From Taenia hydatigena (Eukaryota; Platyhelminthes; Cestoda; Cyclophyllidea; Taeniidae): 64,000 nt of DNA. Below are positions 22,480 to 34,739 of this stretch, one piece after another. The notes under the pieces were generated by a model. That model saw nothing but the letters and a program-made list of their open reading frames with translations. It was not told the DNA's origin and did not search any database. Within the stretch, counting starts at the first letter, position 1, and each line of letters begins with the position of its first letter. A program made the translations under genes and the position numbers. Location of the stretch: contig JADWOT020001577.1 of the NCBI GenBank assembly GCA_036345935.2, forward strand, positions 1,196,291 through 1,260,290, given 5' to 3'.

Positions 22480-23211
22480 GGCCCCTGGGGTGCCTTGAGA
22501 TGAAAGCTTAGACACTTCTTGCCTACACAAAAAGGATAGAATTGCGCGAATTATTTTATATCTAACCCCTCCAATGTCACGCACAAAGCCAATCGACTTA
22601 GTCCTCTTCCTTGCATACTCCTGACTTCTTGCCTACTTTGATTATGCTGTAGTCAGCTAGCAGCCCCACTTCCACTTCTCATGTATAGAGACGCTATTCT
22701 CATTGTTTGAGTTATTTGCCCGCCCAACAAAGTGCCGCAGATCGTGGACAAGCTACAGCACTTTCGTGAAAATCGCAGGTCGTTGGCAGCGCCTCCTCCA
22801 GTTTCACCTTCCACACTACTTTCTAAGGTGGTACCCACATTAATAGTTTCCATGCGTTGCGTTGCTTGTCAGTACGTCTAAATTTCCTCTTTTTGGCTAA
22901 GCCAAACAAGCTCTTCCCTATTTTTAGGTTGCGTCCATTGAGATACACGCCTAAGCACAGGAGTGCAACCGCAGCCACTTATAGTTGCACTACAAAAGGA
23001 AGAGGCCTCAGAGTTGTGCTGATGCAGACAGTTGAGGTCCGCACAGATGTAGGCAATGCAAATGCTCCATTTGATTCATTCTCGCAGAGCGATCAAGCAT
23101 TACAACATGAACCGGGACTACCTAGTTTCAATTCTGATATGACGTTGAGGTGGCAATGTACTTCAAGTAAATTCATTGACAGTGGCCTCTCACCGACATG
23201 GCCTCACCCAA
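22480..23211 (+). repeat. Inverted repeat arm (partner 53812-54600)
   Basis: This sequence fills the spacer between the two tandem units and matches 53.8-54.6 kb in reverse complement along its whole length. Anchors are GAGATGAAAGCTT (22497; partner about 54575), CCAATCGACTTAGTCC (22590; partner about 54480), CTTTTTGGCTAAGCC (22890; partner about 54165), GGTCCGCACAGATGTAG (23036; partner about 53975) and CCGACATGG (23203; partner about 53816). A 138-codon frame crosses it (22857-23273) but is not kept in the partner. Confidence 0.85.
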
Positions 23212-26200
23212 TCTCATTTGTTTGCGCACTACCCTGGGTAAAACTGCTTCCGCTAATTAGCCTGCAAAAATGACGCGCAAAAGTCATTGCCCTCAGTAGT
23301 CGGTGCACCAACACCAGAATGCAACTTCCTTGATGATACCTGTGCGTTGCAACGACTCAAGAGAAAGGAAAATGAACTCTTAAGCGGGAACGATGACTTT
23401 CACTTAAGCCCACCCTCAGTTAAAATATGAACATTGGCGACAAATTAGCTCCGATTTGTTTCAATAGTCGTTGAATTAATTCTAACTTCATTTTGGCATT
23501 TCTGTTTATTAGAATTTAGCTAAGGCAAGAGAACTCAAGCAAAGGAATAGAAATATAATTGGTAAGTTGTCTCTCACTTCCGTGTAAAGCACATGCTAGC
23601 AGACGTTGGCAAGTTTTATGTGAATGTCGTCAACGTTTAAAACAGAATATTTGAGGTTGTATCAGTCTTGCCTACTTTTCACTTGCTCGTCAAGCATTTG
23701 CCATCTGCAGTGTCATTGTAAGAATTTGCGCCAAAATAGGAGTTAGGCTCCATTGGCTTAAACGGTATACGAGGGTAGACGATGGAAAGCAACCCGAGTT
23801 ATGGGTGATTAAAGCTCTTCATCCTTGTGTTTTATATGCTATGGTAATCACACCGATTCAGTGACCTGATGTATGAAAATCTGGCACAAGGCATGGTGGG
23901 AGGAGTGAGTAATGGTTATCACGTCACCGCTTCAACCGTAATTTGGACAGCACACCAGGTGGGAGAGGTGATGGTGAGCAAAGCCACGTGCGAATTTGCG
24001 AATTGACCACCATGTGCGTTGACCATAACAAAGGGTAGGGTGGGCGTATACATCAGCGGTTTGGCCGAGATAACTTTTTCTCTGCATGCAGAATCAGCCT
24101 GAGTGTGCATGATTTTGGACTTCAAATGGTGGAAGACACTGCAAATGGCACTCCAAATTTGTTAGCGAAAATCGCAGTTTTAGGGAACTGCAGTGTAAAG
24201 TAGACTGCTTGGATGCACAAGGAAAGAAATTTGGCTATGACGAAAGGGCCAACATAGCCCAAAATAATTATATTAAAGGCAAGCAGAAAATTTTGCAAAT
24301 GCTGTAAACATGATGTCCAGACATACTAAGAGATGCAAAGATCTACTCATGTATCTACTGAACCTTATTTATCTACTTGCTAAAGGTCGTATTGTTTGTG
24401 GTATTTATTTTAATAATCAGTAGCGAGCACACTGGCATCCACTAACTTATTAAAGTGATTTCATCTCACAGATGTAGGCAAATATTATGCGCTAAATTAC
24501 ACGACTGGTGTTGATATCGACTCCTCAGCCAATCACATTAGTTGGCATCCCACTCTGGCCTGCAATGTGACGCACAAAAGCCGTGCTCCTCAGTGTCCAG
24601 AGCATCAGCGCCCAACTATTGTAACCAGTGGTGTCGCCGCAACTAGGTCCCTGTCAAACGAGCAGATTTCTTGGTGGTATCTGTGCATTTAAACACCGTA
24701 AATGAAAGAAAGTGATCTGGTGGCACATGCTTGTTCTCATCTTGAATTGAAACACAAAACGACAATTGGCACTAATTTGCATAAATGAACTTTGAATTGG
24801 TCCTTACTTCGTTTATGCACCTCTTTGCATACTAAAACTTTAGTCTTGATGGGTAAGCCTAGGTAAAGGAATAAAAGCAGCAGCAGTGATGTGTGACCAC
24901 TTCGTGTCGTTGCGTGGACGATACACCAGCTGTGAGAAGTGATGGGGAATAAAATCACGCTCACATGTAAGAATTGACCCTAATTTGCGTTGCCTTTAGC
25001 ATAGAATGAGTGGAGTGGGCGCGCTAAAAGTTTGGTCAGAACAGCGTTTTTTTACACGTGTAGAATTAGGCTAAGTGCGTAGAGGTGTCGAGTTTCACGT
25101 GCCAAATAGAATGCCTGCAGCAGCATTTAAAATTTGTTCGTGAAAATCAAAGTCAGTGGGAGCTGCAATGCAAAATGAACGAATTAGATGCACAAGAAAA
25201 GGAAGTATATTTAGATTTAGAAAAACAAGCCTTTAGAAATAGGAAAACAAGCAGGTGTTAGATGCAGCAGCTTGAAATTTGGTTGGAGTGCAATGGTGAT
25301 GGTTGGAGGTGGATGAGATACATGCCAAGACAAAGCTCAATATGCCAGGCTTGACCATTGTGCGTTAGACCTAAGCAAAATTCTTTTTATTATTTACCTG
25401 AATTTGCTTTTCAAACAACGGAAATAAATTTCTGCACTCTAACGGGCAAAGCCAAATCATCAGCAATGCTTTTCCTTATTTTCAGTGGATATACCTGCTA
25501 CGAACGGTTGCTTCTCCTTCGCAGAAAGATGTTTGAGCTGTATTGCTGAGCACCCATGTGGTTTTAGGTGTGTACATGCTTGATTGCATTAGAAATAGCT
25601 GCATGCGTGTGCGCTAAAAAGGGTCTAACATAAGTCAGAGGATGACGAAGTGCCATTTAGAACAGCTTCATAAAGCGATCATCACGATGTTGTGTCATCA
25701 TGGTGGCACCGCATTTAACCAAAGGCTAGCAATGCCGAAAGAGAATCTAAATACATAAGCATAGTTTTTATTCCTGTTAAAATTTATAAGGGCTGGGAGA
25801 AAATTAACCTCTGAAATGAGAAGAGCTGCTTAAAGCGTGGTCAGCGGTATGGTTTGAAGACTTGACTGCACATTCTTCGAGTCACTGGCTCAACTCTACA
25901 AAAGCAATACCGTTGCGGCAAAGAGCGATGTAATGTTTTTTGAAAGAGGACCTCAGAATAATGCTTTGTAATTTTATTTAGAGCGATATACTAGAGAGCT
26001 TAGGAGATTTGACAAGTGATGAGCTACATCATCGTTCAAATTTGAGAGAATCGGCCATTGTCCATCCAAACTTAGTCACTGTCTGACCCTATTCACGGCA
26101 TCTCTTATTTGTGCATAATAAATTACACGCTTTCGCTAACTTGCGTGGTATGATAGAATCTGGACTTTTTTGCGACTTTTGCATTCGCAGAGAGACTTCT

Positions 26201-26791
26201 CCTCAGCTAGAGTAGTTTGCTGCGTTACCTAATAATAATCGCATCCCACACCGTCCGGACTCCTCCTATGATATTAGAAGCGAATAGCCCTCAAAAAATT
26301 CAACACTGAATTGCAAAATGTAGTAGTTGGATTAGATTGCAAAATAATTATCAAAGTTACCACTAGTGATGGTACGTTTAAGACTTCGTGTGACCTGAGA
26401 AACCGTTGGCGTGTCCATCCACATCTGTGGTGCTCCCCGTTTCGGCTACCTCACACCGTTGTCACACACCTGGATTTGGGTTGACTCACTCATGATGCGG
26501 GGGAGAAGTCACAACTTGTTATGCATGGACCGAATGACGCGTCTAATTTTTTTTGTAACGACACAAAAGACGTTTCGGCAATCGTGTAATAGGTGGCAGC
26601 AAAGCATGTCCATTATGTGCGATGTCTATTCAAAGCATTTTTCTCCTTCACCACCACCCGGTTAAAGACGTCGCGCATTCACCGAGTCAGCGGTGACTAA
26701 AGTATACAATTTTATTTGACAATGTATTGCAAGTGCTGCAGAGAGTCAAAATGAATTAGCAACCATCCACAAGTGGATCAACTCATCGTGA
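23212..26791 (+). repeat. 3.58-kb tandem unit, second copy
   Basis: This is the direct partner of 18873-22454, with A' and B' sub-repeats and a full R block (about 25250-26791). The R core (CACACACCTGGATTTGGGTTGAC) is at 26463. It runs directly into the 3' flank of the 27.3-kb zinc-finger pseudogene, which shows that the R block belongs to the zinc-finger duplication unit. I see no supported coding frame. Confidence 0.85.
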
Positions 26792-27341
26792 CAGGGTGAG
26801 CCGGTGTTGAAATGATTTTAAGGTTGTTAATCTTATGGCATCATTACTAATTTCATGACATCTATTTTAGTGTAGAGGCTGGCGTCAACAGCAGGCCTTA
26901 AAGCCCGAACCACGAAAGTGGAATAACTTACTGATGAATTGGCGACAACTGCGCAAATTGTGAGAAGATGGTAATGGAAATGAATAAGTGACTCATTGCA
27001 ATTCTAAACCTCAGCGTCACTAGATATTACAAGCGGTTGCAGTTGCGAATCATCCATTCAAATCTGGGCACGCCCCAAGTGATCTGACTCTAGGCTGGAA
27101 GAGCACATCATTGAATAGCGTCAACCACTTCATCCCATCGTATTCCTCGATCATAGTTAAGCTATCGCTGTCTATTATCCAGAAGTATAAACACGGGCTC
27201 TGCAATGGTTTTGCACATTTATTTGCTGAGAATTGCCATGAATTAAGCGCTTTTGGATAAGTAAATTCAATTGATCAGTCATTAAAATTTGAAGCCCATC
27301 AGTGCGTAGATTTTGAAAGAAAGAAACGCCAGCGTTTTCTC
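26792..27341. other. 3' flank of the 28-kb zinc-finger pseudogene; no gene
   Basis: Non-coding flank with partial similarity to 16.85-17.45 and 32.8-33.4 kb. The family poly(A) signal (AATAAA on the minus strand) is at 27218-27223, 119 bp past the stop codon. Confidence 0.45.
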
Positions 27342-28570
27342 TCAAGTAGCTGAGTTGATTTTACTGAAGCCGTATGCTGTGTTATTGACAGTGGTGGTGG
27401 GAACATCAATTGGAACGGTCTCTGTAGCGTGAGTGGATGACGGTCACTTCGTAAGGTGTCGGGTGAGCAAACTGCGACGGCTAAATGATGCAGCACAGCG
27501 GGGACAGCGCCAGCGCTTCACATCCATGTGTGTCTGCAAGTGCGCCCGCAGATTCGAACCATCTGCAAAGGCGCGTTGGCAGGTGGAACAGACGAAGGGC
27601 TTCTCGCCTGTGTGCCTGTGCTCGTGACCCTGAAGAAGCCATTTGCGTGAGCACCCTTATCACAAAAGCGACATTTCCATGACAGTGAGTGATTCTTCAA
27701 ATGCGTATGCAGAGAGGCAGCGCTTTCGTATGCCCTTCCACACTCCTGGCATTTCCGTTTCGGTCGCGCTTCTTCGTCTACTCCCTCATCATTCACATCG
27801 CTGAAAATTGTAAGATAGTTGATATTGATGTTTTTCCTGCCGTTGTCACTCATCGCATCTTTGTTATTGCATTGAGGGACCCCGCTATTCGGTAAACTGG
27901 AGGCAGCATCATTGGGTTCGACAAAAGGAGTTGCACTATTGAACTTGACAATTATGCTAAGCAGAATCGCTGACGGCATGCTGAGATGCAAGGGAAGGCA
28001 GTCGGAGGTCTGCAGACCAAGTGTACTAGGCAGTGTTGAAAGACAGTATTGAAGAAGGTAAGACAGTACCAAAGAGTAAGAATTGGCGGGTGGAGCATGA
28101 ATCTGTGGAGGCGTTTTGATATGACTGATCGAGGACAGGGGTGATGAAGAATCGGGTTGCAAGGCCGCATCCGTAGGACCATCCATGGATGGGTTCTGTC
28201 CGTTGATACGTCAAAGCAGTCTACCGATGGAGTGGAAGAAGTGTTGGCAGAATTCAATGTGGCAGCTGTTGAATTTGATGAGAGCATCGAGGGCATAGCG
28301 AATTAGTTGGAGTGTGTCGATCCACAATTGTGGAATTCTTTGTCCTTGTCACTAAAGCATGCTGGATTTGGAGATGTTTGGGTGGAAAGCGACAGCTCCA
28401 GAATGCTTTCTCTGGAGAAATCTAATAGGAATGGGATAAATTTTGATGTGGGTGTAAGCAAAGCCTAATTATTTATGATGCGTGGATTCGAGCAAGACTG
28501 CGTCTGTCTGACAAAAGGCAGAATGAATGCTGACAAAGATGGATTGGAAGGGCATCTTACCGTATTTCAT
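27342..28570 (-). pseudogene. Snail-type zinc-finger pseudogene with promoter and both exons
   Basis: Exon 1 is 28561-28570 (Met-Lys-Tyr plus one base), the intron is 28422-28560 and exon 2 ends with TGA at 27342-27344. The splice structure is intact, but the eh1 motif is damaged (FSRESIL instead of FSIASIL), an in-frame TAA follows about 40 codons into exon 2 (near 28304), and the frame shifts again near 28190. Finger 1 is perfect (CQECGRAY, about 27750). Finger 2 loses its frame after its Cys pair. Fingers 3 and 4 (ADGSNLRAH and the final C2HC region) read in another frame, but the final cysteine is replaced by a stop, near 27395. The C-terminal tail is present. This is a full-length copy that decayed in place. 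Confidence 0.85.
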
Positions 28571-28612
28571 GGTCGGAGGGCGTCCGATGAAAGCAGTGGG
28601 GCATTGTTTGAC

Positions 28613-28665
28613 CTTATGTATCGCATACTCGAATCTCATTGGTTTGACCTCCTACGACGCATTGG
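28613..28665 (-). promoter_or_regulatory. Decayed promoter of the 28-kb copy
   Basis: CCAAT boxes (minus strand) lie at 28638-28642 and 28661-28665. The TATA position (28613-28620) reads TACATAAG, as in the intact gene, about 43 bp upstream of the ATG at 28568-28570. The spacing matches the other copies. Confidence 0.5.
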
Positions 28666-28689
28666 TCAATAGTGAGTGATTTGGACTCA

Positions 28690-29690
28690 TGCACAAACAA
28701 TCACCAGAAGCGATCTATCTCGTTGGGTGACATAAAAGACAAATCAACCGCTGTACAAGTTTAATTTTAGTCTACCGATCTTTGCTGCATGGTTTGGGAT
28801 GCAACACGTATCCCCGCATCTGCGTATCCATGGTTGATCACGTACTCTCAAATCTGATGCACGCCTGCGAATGTGCGTCAGTGGAAGCTTTCAAGAATCA
28901 TTGCAATACCTGCAATCCTTTGTCAGCATATGAATGCCATTGTCCTATACTTTTCATCGCTTGTAAAATTTAGTACATTATTGCAGCCGACATCAGCGGT
29001 CGACTTGACAGATGGACTCGATGCGACGCTCTTCATTTTGTAATAGTTTGTTAAGATACAATCACCTAAACACCGCAATACAGCAATGTTGAATTGTTCC
29101 ACGCTGTCTGTTCATTTTAACTAGGGACTACGGCAGTGGGTACGGTAGTGAAGCTACCTATCAAGCGACTATTGGTCAGTGCAGAGTTTAAATTGAGAAG
29201 GCCCTTAAAGACGGCCACATGTTTGCTTAGTTGACCCCACTCCACCTTTTCCAGTCCTTTCTGGTAACGAATTATTTGCACATACGAAACCATTGCAAAA
29301 TCGCACAGGAATAAAGGCACTTCTTTGCGAACAACGAGCAAAACTGTTGATCACTATCCAGTGCCGGAAAATTGGTGGCTCGCAAACAATTGAATCATCC
29401 ATTATCTAAATAGCTCTATGCTGACGCCTCCGGGAATCTGTTATACCTTGATATTTGTAAACATAAAGTAGCACTCACCTTTATAAACTCTTCCATCATA
29501 AGGTTGCTTTAGTATTGACAAGATGTCTTAAGCTGATCCACAAAAACTGAAAGCAGGGTGATGACTGACTCCCAAGGTGTAAGGTGAGGAATGGATTGAG
29601 CAACTCGCTACTTGTGGGTCCATAAATAAGTTCTTAAACAGGCGCGTAGAGCTTCCAAATGCATGTTTTTTCAGCATTGCGTTTGGTTAG
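28690..29690 (-). repeat. U block copy 2 (5' flank)
   Basis: This matches 46070-47000 in the same orientation and 2.4-3.27 kb in reverse complement. Anchors are the CAGATGGACTCGATG area (29010; partner about 46285) and GTAGAGCTTCCAAATGCATG (29646; partner about 46986). Unlike the copies at 34.7 and 45.2 kb, it lacks the 0.8-kb segment that carries the paired open frames. Confidence 0.6.
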
Positions 29691-29699
29691 GCCAATTAC

Positions 29700-30720
29700 C
29701 TCTATCCTTATCTCATTCTACAACTTTTCAATGCACTCGGAATGGATCCATGAAGTAAATATCACGATGCTGTATCATCACGACAGCTTTGCTTTTACCC
29801 AACAGAAGGAAAGGAGTATCGAAGGAAAGTTAAAATGTCAACTCAACGTGTTCCTATTTGGTGGGGGCAGGAGGGATCAGAATGGAACTGATCGTGATGA
29901 AAGATACAAAACACAATTTGGAATCTGGTCAAGTGTGTTTTTGAAGGTTTGAGCATACGCACGCATGGTTAGTGATTGCAATGCAGAGAGGTGCAATGCG
30001 TTTTAACACAGAATCTCAGAATGATAGCCTTGTGATATCATGCAGGCTGCTGTATTAAATGACGTGTATGAATTGACCAGTGATGTTACACACCACCGTT
30101 CAACAACAGAATAATCAGCTGTTGTTAATTTACATTTCGTCACTGAAAGAACTTTCTCACGGCATCGCCTACAAATGTAAAGTGAGTTGCACGCATTTGC
30201 TCACTCGTGTAAAATGATAGTAACCGGGCTGCATTGCGACTTATTACATCTGCAAAAGACCTACTCTTGGGTAGGGCACTCTGTTCGGCTATATAATTAC
30301 AACAATTATGGCCCACTTTGCTCAGAATCATTTCGACAACTTTAAGGTCCTTTTTCTTTGCAAAATCCAGAACTCAACTGTGAAATGTGTTAGCTGGATT
30401 AAATGGCACAACAGCCATCAGGGTGGCCACGAGGGATGAAATGATTACAACTCAGTGTGACCTGAATAAACCGTTGTCTCCAACTTGGATCGGACATCCT
30501 TCCATGTTACGGGGGGCGGGAGACCGGATATTGAATGCACATAGGACGAAGTCTTTTTTAATCCCCTTATAAAAACACCAAAAATATTACCATGAGCACA
30601 AAGTTTGCTACAGTATCTGCCATTCTAAAGGGATTGTCTGATGTCAAATCGCCTTAGAGCGTGGACCTTGGATACTCAGATGATTATTAGTCGTTCTAAT
30701 CAAAAGTGAAGTAAAAGACT
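29700..30720 (+). repeat. R block copy, diverged
   Basis: This aligns with 42.39-43.01 kb and 21.5-22.3 kb, for example ATCTCAGAATGAT..CTTGTGA (30013 and 42400) and TGACCAGTGATGT (30077 and 42459). The usually sharp core is degenerate here (about 30470-30500). I see no coding sequence. Confidence 0.6.
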
Positions 30721-30869
30721 GTGCGAAATGCGCATATATTTATGAACTGCGAGTCGTTATATACAAGACGCGTTCAAAACAGCAGTCAAAACAATGTTCA
30801 CACGGAAACTTTAAGCTATTGCAACTCCGATAAATCACCACATGCAGACGATTCAGTGTTACTGGGGTT

Positions 30870-31730
30870 GTTTGAAACATCATTTACCCGTTTCAAAGGT
30901 AAATACCATCCCAGCCACTTTAAATTTCACTGTGTGGATGCTGCCTTTTATCGTTTGAAATCATTTCCGACATCTCTGGTCTTTTGTTGAGTAAGGTGCT
31001 ATCGTAATGATACAAGATATGGGCACATCATTGTGATGATCGCTTCACGGAGCCGTTCCAAATGAAACCTCGCCATACCTTTACATTGACTTTTGTCAGG
31101 CTCAACTCGGCACACTCGCATGTGGCCAATTCTGCTGCTCTTAATATGCACATAATTCAAGTCAAGTAGCTATTCACCAATCCAGGTGAAACACTCTTCC
31201 AGCGAGGAAGCTGTTGTTCTCGGTGGTTACATCCGCTTAAATTAAAAATGCATTACCGCTGATTAGCTATAACCATATTGTTAAAGAACCAAATTTATGT
31301 CAGCATCAAAAAATTACGTTAGACCCAATTCGCACTGGTCATCGTAGATTAAAATTGAGCCCAAGTTTACTAAGTTGTGTCTTGTTATCTATTTTAACCA
31401 CCAACAACCATTGCCATCGCACTGCTTCTCGTTAAAAAAACAGTTTGATTCCCCGTTTTGTGCACCCAACCTGCTTAATTTACAATGCAGCTCCTAAAAG
31501 CCGCGATTCTTACTAGCAAATTTAAATTCCATTAGTAATGTTTCCTTTGCCATGCTAAAATTATTAACCCCAAGCACTCGAACTGATTCATCGCGTGTAG
31601 AAAAGGCTACGCAGACCAAACCACCCGCTTGTGTGTGTCCATCCCATTTTTATTGGAGTCAAATCATGATTGTGCTCGCGGTGGTACTTTCTACCACCCC
31701 CTATCAACTGGCGTGTCATCAGCACAGGGA
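30870..31730 (-). repeat. 0.86-kb duplicate of 41525-42393 (R block, inverted orientation)
   Basis: This is among the most similar repeat pairs in the window, with nearly identical stretches at 31500-31720 and 42160-42390. The right end is sharp at GGGACACGA (31729 and 42393). A 153-codon frame beginning at 31552 runs out of the repeat. The partner's frame from 42213 is open for 106 codons only and has different downstream sequence. The shared part is 60-70 codons with no recognisable motif. Confidence 0.8.
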
Positions 31731-32219
31731 CACGAAGCAGTGGCCTGATGACCGTTGCCGCCCCCACTCTTCCATCCTTGTGCTGGATTTTAATGTGCCG
31801 GAGAGAGGTATTACTTATGTTAATTTCATTTACTATTCCTTTTTCCAGCATCATCGATTGCTTGAACTAGAAAGACCCACACCCTCTCTTTGTTTGGGAT
31901 TCTGCAAGCAGCATCGCAGAAGGGAGTGTCAAATGCATGGCATGAGTTTGGCCTCAATTATTCCGATTGATATAGTGACAATTGTTACATGGAAAACTGT
32001 TAATGTTCGCTAGCAGGAGCTTTGCATACCAGTGAGAGAGAACTAAGTAAATTTTTTACTTTGCCTGACTTTCCAGCATGGGTAGAAGGCTTAACAAATA
32101 GAATTGCCAAAATACAGTTGCAATCGGTTCTAAGAATATTGCAACGAATCAGAACTGCTCTTCGCCTCATGTCCAAATTAGGACTGAAAGTGAGCACAGG
32201 TGACATTCACCTGTTTTGA
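31731..32219. other. No recognisable gene
   Basis: This follows the sharp end of the 31-kb repeat and carries the tail of the 31552-32013 frame. I find no second copy or domain. Confidence 0.35.
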
Positions 32220-33428
32220 AGGCCGGATCCTTCAACTAACACCACGGAAGCCAGTATTATTCCTTTATTACAGAGCAAAACAATTTTGCCGCAAGAAAAT
32301 TGTAAATATGAGAAAGGACTCCCCAACTTCGCAGCGAGAGAGGACATGTTTACAGCGCAGTATGACCTCAGAATCTGTTGGTGTGATGGTTAACATCTGT
32401 AGCACCCTCGTAATTTGACAACCACATGCCAATGCCTCACACGTAGATTTGAGTTGATTTCTACCCGTGTTAAGGACAGAAAAATTGGCGATTAGATATA
32501 CATGAGCCAAATGCTACGTTTAACTCTCCTGTGGGAGCACGGAAGACATTACCATGGTCGTGTATCAGATGGCTACTAAGCCTGTCCATTTGGAGCAAAA
32601 ACTATTCTAAGCATCCTCTCTTTCAGCCTCATCTCAGTGAAGACGTCACTCATTCCGTGGTTTAGTGGTGAACTAAAATATGCATGGATGAAGTTATTCG
32701 ACAATTCAGTGCAAGAGCAGCACGAATTTAAAGTAAGTTTACAACTTTGAGAGTGGCCTCTCCTAAATGCCCACTTGTAGATCGACTAATCGTGAATGGT
32801 AATTTTGTTAATTTTACAGCACTGTTACTGATTGAATGCAATTAAGTGTCAAATGGGAGGTGTACACAGCATATCTACGAGCCTAAACCACAAAAATTGC
32901 AGAATCCACTAAATGATTAATGTGGAATTACGAGTTTCGGGAAGATGGTAACGGTAAAATACAAAGCCACCTGCAAATAAATCGTTGCGGTTCCTAACCT
33001 TACTGTCTTCAAATTTTAAGGCAATAAACTTTCGTTAACTCGCTCATGCATTAATTCTGAGTTCTTTTGTGTGCCAACCAGTAAGGACATAATGTGGGTC
33101 TTCTATCACATTCGAGGGAACGGTCTGGGTTAACACAGCCGTTTCAGACTAGGCTAAGGCGAGGAATAGCTACCGCATCTGCCATTCTACATTGTTGGTC
33201 CGATGCCATTTCATTTCGCTGCATGCATTGAGGCCAACTAAATGTTCATTAGCCAATATTTGATCATACGAGTGAAAAGACAGACTGTGCAAAACGTGCA
33301 TGCATTTATTTGCTGATATATGCTCCAAAGCGGGAGCGAATAAAATGATAAATTATGCAAGTATAGCTTGAATACTTGAAACTCACTGATTCGTGGATTT
33401 GGAACGAATGAAACCGTCGCACTTCCTC
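32220..33428 (+). repeat. R block and zinc-finger 3' flank
   Basis: This matches 16.38-17.44 kb along its length. The R core (CTCACACGTAGATTTGAGTTGA) is at 32437. The family poly(A) signal of the adjacent minus-strand gene is within it at 33305-33310. No coding sequence is evident. Confidence 0.7.
33305..33310 (-). terminator. Poly(A) signal AATAAA of the 34-kb copy
   Basis: AATAAA on the minus strand, 119 bp beyond the family's normal stop position (33429-33431) and about 300 bp beyond the premature stop at 33613. Confidence 0.5.
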
Positions 33429-34629
33429 TCAAATGGTTGGGTTGATAGTGTCTACGTCGTTTGTCGTGCTGACTCGGGAGGTAGAGGGGGCATCACTCGC
33501 AATCGTGGTTGTAACAGAAGTAGAGAGTGGGCATATTGAAATGTGTTGGATGATGCCACACACTTGTGGGACAGCACTAGCGCCTCATTTTCGTGTATTT
33601 ATGCATATGTGATCACAGCTTCGAGCAATCAGCAAAAACGTGTTGGCAGGTGGGACAGACGAAGGGCTTCTCGCCTGTGTGAGTGCGCTCGTGACCTTGC
33701 AGATTTCTTTTGTGTGCAAATGCTTTGCCGAAAAAGCCACATTTCCACGAGAATGAATGACTTATTCCATGCGATCTCAGGGAGAATTTATTATTGTACA
33801 TCTTCTCACGCTCCTGACATCTCCATTTTGGATACACTTCTCCGTCCAATCCTCCATTTTTCACAGCACTAGAGATTTGAAAAGGGCCGGTATCGTCATG
33901 ATTCCTGCCGTTGACAATTGTCGCGCCGTTGAATGCGCTGCAAGGAAATCCACTACTTGGAAAATTGGAAGCAGTGTCATGATTCTTGTTAAAGATAAAC
34001 TCTGAAAACAAGTAGTTGCAGAATAGAAGGCGATCGGAAATCTGCAGACCAGATTCACTCGGCTGTTGTGGAAGGGAATGACAAGTAAAGTAGAGCGCTA
34101 TTAAGGCACGAGGATCGAGAGGTGAAGTGGGAAGCTGTGAAAGCGCTTTAACTTGGTCCATCAATAAAAAAGGGGATGGGGACGCGGGTTGATTGGAAGG
34201 ATGAGGGAGCAAAGCGTTCCAGGACATCTGTTTATTAGACCCACATTCAAGTTGAAGCAATAAAGTTGCATTGGACTGATCGATTGAAGAATTGGAAGGG
34301 ACGTTAGCAGAATTTACTGCAGCGAAATTTGATGAAGATGATAGTAATGAGGCTATGTCAAAGGATTTGGTATGTCTCGGCACACAATCACGAATGGCTT
34401 TGTCGTTGGCGCTAGGGCAGGATGGCTCCGGAACCACTTGTTTAGCGGGCGACAATTCCAGAATGCTTGCTATGGAAAAGCCTAGAGGAAATGGAAATTT
34501 TAGCATGGACTTAAGAAAGCACTTATTATTTACGGCTCATAAATTTTTGGCAGGTCTACTTTTGTTCGACACAAAAACCACAAAAAGGCTGATGAAGTAC
34601 AAGTAGAAATGCACATTACCGTGTTTCAT
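33429..34629 (-). pseudogene. Snail-type zinc-finger copy with intact eh1 N-terminus but broken fingers
   Basis: Exon 1 is 34620-34629 (Met-Lys-His plus one base; donor GTAATG), the intron is 34482-34619 and exon 2 opens after CCTCTAG. The join gives MKHGFSIASIL, a perfect eh1 motif. The frame then stays open for 292 codons to a TGA at 33613-33615. Finger 1 has lost its second Cys (CQEREK) and finger 2 its second Cys (CGFFGK). Finger 3 ends at the stop just before its His pair. Homology continues past the stop to the family tail and TGA at 33429-33431, so the fourth finger is lost. Either this is a recent pseudogene, or it makes an eh1-bearing protein without a working DNA-binding domain. The long open middle and intact splice sites keep the second reading possible. 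Confidence 0.75.
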
Positions 34630-34673
34630 GCTCGAACTGACATCAAATGACGAGCAGTGAGGCATTACCTAAC

Positions 34674-34726
34674 CTTATATATTGCGGACAAGAATCCCAT
34701 TGGTCTGACCTCCTACAACTCATTGG
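34674..34726 (-). promoter_or_regulatory. TATA and CCAAT promoter of the 34-kb copy
   Basis: A canonical TATATAAG lies at 34674-34681 (minus strand), about 45 bp before the ATG at 34627-34629. CCAAT boxes are at 34699-34703 and 34722-34726. The spacing is the same as in the intact gene. Confidence 0.6.
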
Positions 34727-34739
34727 TCAACAGTGAATA

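Noticed and set aside
22857..23273. 138-codon frame across the tandem spacer
   Set aside because: It crosses a repeat boundary and is not kept in the inverted partner at 53.8-54.6 kb.
31552..32013. 153-codon frame
   Set aside because: Only the first part lies in a repeat shared with 42213-42533, and the two frames differ after the repeat boundary. There is no domain and no splice support.
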